Source of the DNA: Harmothoe impar
Taxonomy: Eukaryota; Annelida; Polychaeta; Phyllodocida; Polynoidae
Direction: 5' to 3'
Assembly: GCA_947462335.1 (NCBI GenBank)
Contig: OX381707.1
Span: 62,349,773-62,413,772, forward strand
DNA length: 64,000 nucleotides
Of this stretch, positions 23,413-33,046 are shown piece by piece. Positions within the stretch are counted from its first letter, which is position 1. Each line of letters begins with the position of its first letter. The position numbers were made by a program, and so were the translations under genes. Under the pieces are notes generated by a model that made no database searches, was not told the DNA's origin, and saw only the letters and a program-made list of their open reading frames with translations.

Positions 23413-24299
23413 AGGGTAGACCTTAGGTTTAAAGTGAATCTCCCAGGATTTTGGCGAAGTCGACAAAGGGGTAGATAACAGATTAACCTGCAAGAGACTA
23501 TACGCAAACCTTGATACTCTCAGAGGGGGAGTCTCATTTTGCGGACTTGTGGTCAGATCTATCCCTTCTAGGGGGCAGGTTGCATGTCGTAAATGTCTAC
23601 TACAGACATTGGGATATATTGTTAATCTTACTCTAGGGTCTCCATAATTAGACCCTGAATCCGTTGTTAAACGGGTGTGAGGGGGTGGTAACTAATACTT
23701 ATGAGATGTTAGCTTAGTTCATAGTCTCCTTACCAATTTTCACTTGACCAGGCTGGCAGAGCCAACTAGTCTAGGTAATTATAGCCACAAGGGCGGCTAC
23801 TCAAGATCTAAGTAGACCTACTACTACGAGATTGTCTTTTTGGTCCTTCTGCTGCTTAGTTATTACATCCTCCAGTCTAGCTCGCCACACCCTTTGAGCA
23901 GCACCACCATTGCCTCGGTAAAAGTGTAGGGTGTGTGCTTTCCACCTTCAGGTATCCATAGATTCGATCACTATCACCCCCCTTGAAATGACTTCAGCTG
24001 TTAATTAGGGCGTAAAGCCACCAACCAAGTCCCTGTCAAAAGATGTGAATAACGAAACGCGCTAGTATAGTTCTCCGCTCTTTCGTCAGATGGTGCCACA
24101 ATAGGGGTTTTGTACATTCCTACGATGCTCGCGAACATTTCAACGCATAATGAGCTACATAGGCAACAAAGCGCGCTTCTAATATATTAAAATATAAAAA
24201 ACAATTCAATATTGTGTATTTCTGATAGAAATGAGGCGGTTTCCTTAAATACCAACTAAACTATAGCGAGATGAAAAATACCACACCATATCTAAGGCT

Positions 24300-24535
24300 T
24301 TATAAAAAACTATAGAAAGTCAGAACCTCACACGGATCAGCATTCTGTTTGCAACGGATCACCCCTGACCCACTGGTCCTCGCATGCCACACACGGCTCT
24401 GCCGTGTTTGAGCTTTGAGGTATCACCCATCAAGTGATCCATGCTGCCCAACATGAAGCGTAATTAATAGCTGCTGTTGCATAGCACAGTGGCAGCCTCG
24501 GCCCCTCTTTAGGGGCCACACAATAAACAAAGAAT
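24300..24535 (+). ncRNA. Putative short transcript, unit C
   Basis: TTATAAAA at 24300-24307, then a diverged body of about 190 bases, then the identical stem-loop at 24500-24517 and ACACAATAAACAAAGAATA. A short frame MPHTALPCL... starts near 24385, at the place corresponding to that in unit B, and the eight-codon ATG...TAA frame is kept with other residues. The conserved 3' end on a diverged body is the main evidence that the end is functional. Confidence 0.5.
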
Positions 24536-24560
24536 ACCCTGAATCTGGGACCTGCGGGCG

Positions 24561-25687
24561 AGGGCCCCAACTGTGAAGTCATTATTGGCCACATTGGTAA
24601 TATCAATTAAAACTTTAGACAACACCCACCTTAAGTATCATTAACGGACAATATCAATGAACTCAGCATCCGCCTGGTTACCACATTTAGCACCAATTTT
24701 ACAACTCACAGGAGCCACACTAGCCTCACCGCGCTTTTTATTGCTCTGCTGATTTCTCCAATCCAAAACATGAGGTATCTAGTCTAGCTGTGAGCTCATT
24801 GGGCTAAACAAAAAAATAATCCGTGTTCAGGTAACATGGTCCAAAAAAAAATAGGGTAGGTCTACGTCGCCTAAGGCGACGAAAGCGCGTCAAAGCGTTT
24901 ACAGGGTTCGAGCCCGCGAGCTGCTCCTTGGGGCTGCAAAAAACGCTTAGACACTGAAATCCCATAGGGAAAAAATTTTGGGTTTTTGGACTTTAGGCCT
25001 TAATTTGAGGGTGATCCCGGGCTGATAGAAAAATAATTCTTGGACGAGCGGATAGCTCTGGATCTCTTTTATCTAAAACAGCGAAAAATTGATTATGGTT
25101 TCGCCGCAATTCATCCGACGGGGGGTAATCAGCCCCCCCCTCTGCCAATCAAGGCAGTGAATCTTGGCGACCGTGCGATCACTCACGGCCACCGCGACGA
25201 ACCGACAGAAGAGATCGGCATCTTAGTATGATTCGTGTGACCTACTTAGAGGCTCACACGGTGGAGGTGTGTCCGGCGTTCGGCGCGCTGATTGGCTACT
25301 GGTGGGAGGCGCTGTGCCGCGTCAAGAACTTCACCTATTTGGGGCGGCTGTTAAAGGCGCACTGAGTTGAGGTGCACCTTTAAGCAAGAGCGCGATCCGG
25401 CCTAGTCTTGCGGACCTCTGTTTAGAGAGTGTAGCAAGCGGCTATGTCGCGCTCTCCAACCACAGGCTTAACAGTGGTCCGCAAGACGCGTGCACACACA
25501 GACCGAACAGACACACACAGACCCACACACCCACACACTGCTATCAGTGAGACGTCTAGCAGATTCGGGAGAGGCGACCAGGGAGGTACTCTCGGCTAGC
25601 GGCCACTAATTGCCTGTTTAGATAAGGCACAGAAACAAGGGTGATGACAGACTACGTGTTCAAGCAGCCAACATGCCCTGACACTTG
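24561..25687. other. GC-richer interior of the element, no gene recognised
   Basis: Contains a B-box-like ggttcgagccc at 24905-24915, a CCAAT-type site (ctgattggctac near 25288), and an inverted pair tcttgcggacc/ggtccgcaaga (about 25411 and 25474). A 63-codon frame at 25040-25231 has no recognised domain. A fragment of the A-rich MITE lies near 24825-24865. Confidence 0.4.
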
Positions 25688-25870
25688 ATAATGGATGTGG
25701 ACCGCTAAATTCGATATGGTGACATGACCATTTCTTATAATCGACAAACGACATGAGGTCTAATGACAAGTGACATGAGGCCCAAAAAATCATAGTGACA
25801 GGTGACATGAACATTTCTTAAAATCGACATGGGATATGAACATTATTAAGTGACATTGTCATGTGACATG
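25688..25870. repeat. Inner inverted repeat, right copy
   Basis: Reverse-complement relative of 20195-20345, extended by further 'gacatgg..cattttctaagatcgacat' units, so it is also a minisatellite with a period of about 60 bp. Confidence 0.75.
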
Positions 25871-27553
25871 GTCATTTTCTAAGATCGACATTCGACATGG
25901 GGACCCCCTATCCAGAGCCCCTTGATAGATGACAGCTGTTGTGTGTAAGAAAAGTGTATGCCTCACAATCAAAAGATGATAAAAGGCTTTATCCCACTCG
26001 ATGTGGGTTTTGAATCAAATATCAAGGGATCAAATATCAGATCGATATTTGACGTCGTCAAGTGATATCTGACGTTGTCAATCACTTTTACTATGTAGTC
26101 AAGGTCGTAAAAACAGAGCCCCCTGATTGGTCAACAGCATGAATGAAAGTTGCACCTCAAACTTTTAATACTCGGTATGGGGCCCCGTGGGGCTGGGACC
26201 AATATTTGCAATTTTCGGAAATACTGTCGAGAATTTCTAGATGGAAACACCTTGTCTGGGGTAATTTGACCTCTACTCTTCGATATTCAAGTAATACTCA
26301 AGCTATTCTGACTCTAAACATGAGTAAAACGGTCATTTACTAGCGTTATCGGCAGCGCCGACATCAACAACTGCTGATCTCCCTTAGTTACATGACCCAG
26401 CTCCGTTTCTAAGGCCTCATGGATCGGGGCCCTGAAGGGGGATCTGCAGAGGCCCTATATCGGACCCTAGATATGTACATTATATTAATATCTCATAACT
26501 TAATTTACTCTAAAATCTTTTGATAGTTCATAACCTTGACCCTTATCTCCTTTTCTCGCGGGATAAAGATAGAATTTGGTTGTTGGCGTGGCCTCTCGTA
26601 GATATCTGCTCTTCTCCACGGCACCTCTCGAGCCCCCTGCGGGGCCTCTAGGGGCTGCTAGACGTCTCTCTGCTATGTAGTGTGGGATGTAAAAGAACCC
26701 TTGTCTCGGTAAAAAAGCCAATAGATTCGATCACCATCACCGCTCTTGAAATGACCATAGCTGTTAACTAAGGCGTAAAGCAACCCACACACCCACACAC
26801 CCACACACCCACACATTTTTCTGTATGAGCCTTCAGACCTCAAGCTGCTCAGTGTACGGGACTAGGTTTTGTCATAGGCCCTACGGACGCTACTCAAGGT
26901 AAAAAATAAGAGAGCTGTCTCACCATGACATTGGGCTGGCTGTAGTTTTTTATGTTTCGGTACCTACAACCAAAACAGCCAGTACCCGCCCCAGGGCTTC
27001 ATGTCGCACGCGGGAAAAGTATAACGGTGGCGCCAACTGTCGGAATAGCGGGTACACTACGTCAGTAGTTCTTTTGTTCTCCGCTGAGTGACTGGGCGAA
27101 ATGTAGTCGGTAGCTCTATTTTCTGTGCACTGTTCTGTTCATTTTCTACACTTAACACTTAAATAGACCGCGTGTTTGTACAAGCTAACCGTTTTTATCA
27201 GTGCAAAAATTAAATAAGCATCGGATAGAACACTAAAAAATGAGAAAGTAATCCGGCGCTTAGTATAAGGCACCAGTTTTATCATGAGACACCGAAAGTC
27301 TGGTTTTTTTAAGGTGGATAAGACAGTCGACTGAGAGCTCCAAACTAACCAAAAACGTACCAGAGGGAGAACGTACCCGACAGGGCAGGGGCCTTCTACA
27401 CCCCGGCTCTGATTGATGAGCAAGCGACAAGTGCTACAGAGGGCCTATTCCTCTTTTGAGGTGGGCCCGAAATTGAACAAAAGAATAAACTCAAGAAAAA
27501 GCCTTAGGCTTAAAAGAGTTGTAGATACTGATTTTAACGAAGAAGTCACATTC
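25871..27553. other. Right interior of the element, no gene recognised
   Basis: A stretch at 26722-26790 (attcgatcaccatcaccgctc...) repeats part of unit C (about 23960-24030). A CCCACACA minisatellite occupies 26784-26816. Open frames of 60-94 codons on both strands (for example 27139-27423 minus and 27413-27616 plus, the latter basic and running into the TIR at a GTAAGT donor) match no family I recognise. Confidence 0.4.
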
Positions 27554-28255
27554 ATTAGTTTACAAATAGCCCGTGTAAGTACGCCCATGTCTTGCTTATT
27601 TCTCATAGGGTTGTAAGATAGTCACATCATGATGCACATCATCATAAACGCGATCATGATACCTTTCATAGTAAGTAGACTCGCCTCTCTGCCCTCTCTT
27701 TTAGAGAGGGCAGAGAAGCGAGTCTCACTCTTAAAAAACCCCCCCCCCCCTCCCCCCCTCCCCCCCCATGCATCTTAAAGAGTGCCCCCCAGAGTGCCCC
27801 TCTCCCCCTAGAAAAAAAGAGCCACATTTTTAAATTATTTTTTAGCAAGCTTTTTTCAGCTTGCTTTTTTTTTCTTTTTTTAAATTTATTTATCCATCAA
27901 AATCTCAAGTGACTTATTTTGAAAGCCAACCTAGTAGTCACGTGACCCCCTTAAGTAGGTCACTTCCCGTCACGTGACCTATTTGAATTTCCCGCCAACA
28001 TGGTGGTCACGTGACCCTCTTAAGTAGGTCACTTCCGGTCACGTGACCTATTTGAATTTCCCGCCCAAAGGTCACGTGACCGGAAGTAGGTCACTTCCGG
28101 TCACGTGACCTATTTGAATTTCCCGCCAAAAGGGAGGCCTCTCATTGGCTGCTTTTGAATTTCCCGCCAAAAGGGAGGCCTCTGATTGGCTGCAGGTCGA
28201 TTGAGTAATAAACAGTACTTAACTATAGTCCCGTTCCGATACATACTATACTACT
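27554..28255. repeat. Right terminal inverted repeat
   Basis: Inverted copy of 18871-19570. The near identity implies recent insertion or ongoing sequence homogenisation. The plus strand at the inner edge reads CCGTGTAAGTACG, a good splice-donor match directed outward; the mirrored site is on the minus strand of the left TIR. Confidence 0.9.
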
Positions 28256-29986
28256 CATATAGAATACCTGACCCTAGGTTTGAATTACTACCCATATACT
28301 TCTCAACAGCTCTAACAGATTAATGCCAGGGCAAGTAGATTTAAAAGTATAGAGAATCAGGTCTAGAAGGCTTAACTAACCACATACTTTTGACAGTACT
28401 ATAAGCTAAAGCTGAGCTAGCAGTAGAGGGCCTGGAGTCAAGGTACCTGTCAATTCCATTACTGTATTATAAGATGTGAGAAGGAGTATAGCTCGGTGGC
28501 ATATATCTCGCTCATACTTATTTTAATGTGCTATTTGACATAACAGATAGAAGGTTTAAAAAAAGTAAGGCTAAAACCAAACTCTATCAAGATATCCTTC
28601 CTGTACCTAGTATCGTTACTTACATTTCAACTGATTTATTTGCTACTACTATTTTCCCAGTTGTTTCAATCAATCTGCGATTAAATTTCGAACGGACATG
28701 TGACTTTGAATTTGCAATTTCCATTTTGTGAAGGAAAAAAGGATAATCACTAATGTTGAGTGAATCAATACCTTTATGAATATAGAGATTGAATGGGGTG
28801 TCAAGGATCGGAATAATTATGTATACACTGCATATTCCGAACCACAATGGGCACTAGGCCTATAATCTCTCGCATCCAGTGCACATGTATGTCCGATACA
28901 TAAAGGCCTGTGTATTTGTCTCATATTGCAGTCACATAGACCCCTTTAGCGTCTTAAATGTTGTTTATAATATAATGCTATTAAATGGCTGTCAGTACCA
29001 TTCTGAACATCAGATCAACCATTGCCTTTGCCACCTGCGTTTTATTATCCACAATGTTACCTACCTCACTAGAAGCAACCAGGCCTACTGCGTATTCCCA
29101 AATATAGGCTTCACAAATGTGGAATCCCTGAGGTATATTCCTGTGTATCCAGAGATAGCTCATTCAGATTCATTTAGATTCCTTTCCTAGACCATCCAAA
29201 ACATTATCACCTCCATGCTATCCTGATCTCTGGCTTGTATTTACAGTCAACATACTCAGAGAGTGGGTGCTGGTAGTCAGTGTACAAAAGTCAAAACCAG
29301 CAGGACCCCAGAGGTCGCTACCGTCGTGGGAGGCATTAGAACTCTGCCCATATGAATCCTAACCGGAACTGACTAGGCCAATTGAGTCACCGGCTGCAAA
29401 TCGCCTCTAAACTTGTTACAAGTGGAGGGATCATGGCACCTCGGTGCTGCCCCCCTGTGGCCTGGTAAGGTTGGTGGCTAGAACCAGTGCCAATAGCAGC
29501 CCAAATGCCTAAGACCCTGGTGCCTTTCTGCATGTACAACAATAATACCCAGTGCCTGTATACCATAATGCCCATGTCCACACAACCTCACACACAATAC
29601 CTCATTACAGGCTGGTGGTGGTGGCATGTGAGCTCCTCCATGGCATGGATTCTATGATTAGTGAGGAGATTGATTATATTCTCAGAGTATGAGTAATGTC
29701 AAAAGGCACGCACTATGATTCTAGCAGCAAAACAAAATTATGCCTGATGATTTAGCGATGTCGATTAACATCTTTCAGTCGATTTACTGGTGGTTTTGTA
29801 GATGACATTTTTTGTCTCGTCTCCTATTTATTTGTTTTTCATATCATCCGAATAAAAATCATCGTTATAATAATCTTTGTATCAAGACTTTCCCGTAATG
29901 ACCTTCAACTTAATATTCAATATTATCATATTATAGGAGTAATAGATAGAACCACTTTTTGTTGCACCTTTTTCATGGTTAGTTAT
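28256..29986. other. Intergenic, nothing recognised
   Basis: Begins with the CATATA target duplication of the Polinton-like element. The sequence is AT-rich with short overlapping open frames and no motif, repeat or RNA gene that I can name. Confidence 0.5.
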
Positions 29987-29989
29987 TAT

Positions 29990-30352
29990 GGCCACTCAAA
30001 ACAAAGTTTTTTCTCACCACCGCGCGTTTCATAAAAATCATCATTTGGGGAAACTTTTTCTTTTTTCTTTTTTTAAAACATTTTTAATGAAAAAGATGTT
30101 AAAATTGAAGAAAATTTGGCAAATTAAAGCTTATGCCGTCAGTAATGCAGTCAGATATGAATAACTTGCATTACCTATAACAACTTTTGCTAATCAATAA
30201 ACTCAGAATTATCAAAATATGAAAATTGGTTGCGAAAAGTCCAAATTTCCCTATGTACTAAGCCCTGAGTAAAAAAGAAAAATTAAATAAAAAACGACCT
30301 CATCACATTTTTTGCTGCTTGGTGATGAGAAACTTAATTTTTTTGAGTGGCC
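29990..30352. mobile_element. MITE with GGCCACTCAAA ends
   Basis: Terminal repeats GGCCACTCAAAACAAAGTTT and the inverse '...aacttaatttttttgagtggcc' give an element of 363 bp flanked on both sides by TAT. The interior is A/T rich and non-coding. Confidence 0.65.
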
Positions 30353-30359
30353 TATACCA

Positions 30360-31480
30360 CAGACTGTATCTAGGGTCTGTGCTACAATATATTACGTCCT
30401 CCAGTTTACACATGACCCCTTAACTGATTTGTGGTTGCTATAGACGTCCTAAACAATACACACCAATGCTCTGTATTGACAGTTGCACATGACGGGTAGA
30501 GGAATTAACATCTGCCATGACCAAGTAGGATCCAAGTTCAGTGAAGCAGATGATTGAATAGAGCAGAGTTCCCGACCAGAGCTTCAACAGCCATGTTTAC
30601 TTAATCCCTTTATCCATTCAGTTAATCATTTTAAAACCTAGCTACCTCCAAAGTTCACTGAAGTAAAGTTTTGGTGTTTAATGCATTCGCATAGTACTTC
30701 TAGGGAGGAAAATGTAAGGGTGGGGTAAAGATAAGGGTGATTGTATCAATGGTTTAGTTCAGCATTTAAGAACTTGATATCAAGTTATTGCAGAGCTAAA
30801 GATTTCGTTTCTCGATGAACCCTGGTGCTCAGGGCAGGTGAGTATAATAGCTATACTCACCTGGTGTAACCTTATCCCCGAGAACAATGTAAAGCCACAT
30901 GTTAATGAAGGCTACGTGTAAGTAATGGTTTGGCCACGGCCTACCATTATCTAATTATGTGACGTCGTCGATCAGTGATTAGGCTCCTGGTTGACTCGCG
31001 GAGTAGACTACCTATATAGTATACGTATCTTCTGCCTGATATTAATAATTCATTTTGAACACATGGGAAAGCAGCTAAGGTATCATCTAGATATGGATAT
31101 ACATGTACATCAACGTAGATTTTGGAGTTTTTGCAGTGGGCCCGAGAGACTGGGGAACTGATCAAAATGACAATGTACCAGTTTCTACACCTATTCCAAT
31201 GCAGCCTATCATTACATGGTGGATTACCATTGACGTGGTCCAGAGCCAACAGCGTGCCAAGAGTACGAACCTGGCTCCGCCTGGCGTATGTCAGAAATAC
31301 CACTCGGGAGGCTCCCCCTAATATGGCTCCAGATGGGTCAAAGGCGACCTGGCGATCTGTGCTGTTTTCCAGGCGACCTGGCGACCTGGTACAATAATTT
31401 AAGCGACCTGGCGACCCTTGGACAAATTTGGTAAATTTGGCTATACTAAAAATGCCCTAAATCAGACTTTGCTATCTGGA
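30360..31480. other. Intergenic with short GCGACCTGGCGACC repeats
   Basis: Units of 'aggcgacctggcgac' lie at about 31339-31420. The open frames at 30947-31397 on both strands overlap and have no recognised domain. No other feature is seen. Confidence 0.4.
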
Positions 31481-31483
31481 GCC

Positions 31484-32235
31484 CTTACTTTTTCATATAC
31501 ATACACCCCTAGGAGGTGGTTATATTCAAGAACTCTTTTTCTCTTTGAGAGCCAGGGTATCTAGCAGGATCCGTACCCACAACCTCAGAACTATTGAGCC
31601 CACCAGCTAACCAACTGCTCCATCGGGACTCATGCGATGATACTCATCACCCAATAATATTATATATGTGCTGCCTCTGCCTTTTGAGACCAATGAGTAA
31701 CGCTATTCAAAAATTTTGAGGGGTTTGAACTCCATTTGATCCAATCCAAACAAGAAGTACCCTGTACCCTAGCAGCAGGACCACACAGCCACATTTGTTT
31801 GAGCCTGTTAACTAAGGCCTATGCTGGTGAGGCATTGTCCCATTAGACAAAGTTAAGAGTGCTGTTTAGTTGGTGCTACTGTTGTATAAATGGGGGCTCC
31901 GCCCCCGCACCCCCTTCTCTTCCTTTTTGCTTTTTTTTCTTGAAATATCAGTATAGCCAAAGAAATAAAAAATGTATATATCAGGCATATCAAAAGTTCT
32001 GCTTGACATGGGATTCAAACCTTGACCATTATGTCTGGCTGGGAGTCTTGGTTCATGGTTAGTATTATGACTAGGTTGTAGCAGAATGAGGCTCACTCTT
32101 CAAGCATAATTATGCTATGATCATTGTATTTCTATGAGAACACATAGAGAAAATAGTTGATGATCATATAACCTCCTAGGAAGGTTATACCAGATATCCT
32201 CCTAGGCCACATGTGTGGAAAAATAGCTTCAGCCT
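31484..32235 (-). repeat. Dispersed repeat copy 1 with tRNA-like SINE head
   Basis: Reverse-complement relative of 52865-53815. It contains, on the minus strand at 31562-31632, a tRNA-like promoter: an A-box (TGGTTAGCTGGTGGG) and a weak B-box (GGTACGGATCC). Also shared are the 'gccccc.gcacccc' and 'ttgaaatatcagtatagcc' segments and the 'cctcctaggccacatgtgtgg' end. A SINE is embedded in a longer repeat. Confidence 0.7.
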
Positions 32236-32316
32236 TTGCTTATATCAATGATATTGCCTCTCGACCCCAAGGAGTATATCCAGTACATAGCGCTAGGGCA
32301 CACAACCTCTCATGGG

Positions 32317-32413
32317 CCCAGTGGGCATAGAAATCACCTCAAAGTTGAATCAACATTGAATCAACATTGAAAGCCGTTTGTCAATGTTAATTCAATGTTC
32401 TGTGCCCACCGGG
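32317..32413. mobile_element. Short MITE with CCCAGTGGGCA ends (97 bp)
   Basis: Ends CCCAGTGGGCAT and GTGCCCACCGGG are inverted; the inside consists of 'ttgaatcaacattgaatca' units. It is a short internal-deletion relative of the 845-bp element at 56256-57100. Confidence 0.7.
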
Positions 32414-33046
32414 AGTATAAGTTCAGAAGCCCATCTAGGGAAAATACCCCTTCAGGCGGGATTTTTAGTTCTAATTTTTTTTTTTTTTGAACAAATAGCT
32501 TTATTACAGTAAGTTTAAAACAGTTACATATTTTCAAATATTTATATCATAATCTATGAACCCTGTAAAAAGCGGGCCACTTTTCAGTTTAACAACTGGT
32601 TTTCGGCGGTAACCCTTGTCACCTAAGTGACTTAATGAGTTTGCAACATCAGGAATTGTAGTCTAGATGGAGGCTAGATCACTTATCTGTGCTGGACTGA
32701 TAACTTTGCTTACAAGTGTTTTCCGTTTAATAGTTTTTAAACTTGACTAAATAAAATGTGAAATGGAAGATAGACTTCGATCAAAGTTTTACATTTTTAA
32801 TTTAACAAAGTGCATTTCAAACAAGATATTTAAGGACGGAGTGAGTAATGTGTTGGCCAGAGACATGGCATTTCCTGTCAAGTATAACAATGTTTATGTA
32901 CCTTGACCTGGGCAATTTTTAATAACTGCTTCCAGGAAGTACCTCACGGTCTTAATGCTAAATGTACTGCTACATTTGTGTATTCATGTAGTTGTAGTTT
33001 GGGTGTGTGAAAGGGAACCCACTGTTTTGTACAACAATTTAACGAT

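Larger units (their letters stand above)
22096..24560 (+). repeat. Three tandem units with TATA box and stem-loop
   Basis: Unit A (about 22096-22845), unit B (22846-23560) and unit C (23725-24560, with an extra insertion near 23880-24060) are diverged duplicates. A and B are nearly identical; C is much more diverged. The parts best kept in C are the sequence around the TATA box, the AGTCAGAACCTC just after it, and the terminal stem-loop with its tail, while the stretch between them differs. This uneven conservation suggests selection on the promoter and 3' end. Confidence 0.75.
18871..28255. mobile_element. Polinton/Maverick-like element, non-autonomous (9385 bp)
   Basis: The element is bounded by 700-bp terminal inverted repeats, begins AGTAGTAT and ends with ATACTACT, and is flanked by identical six-base duplications CATATA (18865-18870 and 28256-28261). 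Long TIRs, a 6-bp duplication and AG/CT ends are the known signature of Polintons (Mavericks). Autonomous Polintons are 15-20 kb with DNA polymerase B, a retroviral-type integrase, an ATPase and a protease; none of these is recognisable here, so this copy is a deletion derivative or a non-autonomous relative. Contents from left to right: TIR, palindromic MITE, inner inverted repeat, CTG-rich tract, A-rich MITE, three TATA/stem-loop units, GC-rich unknown stretch, inner inverted repeat, unknown stretch, TIR. The assignment rests on structure only. Confidence 0.75.

Noticed and set aside
24880..24960. tRNA gene in the Polinton-like element
   Set aside because: Only a B-box-like ggttcgagccc is present; no A-box at the right distance and no cloverleaf.
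27020..27060. LTR and primer-binding site (tggcgccaactgtcgg)
   Set aside because: The phrase resembles a retroelement PBS/LTR junction, but no second LTR, polypurine tract or gag-pol is seen around it.
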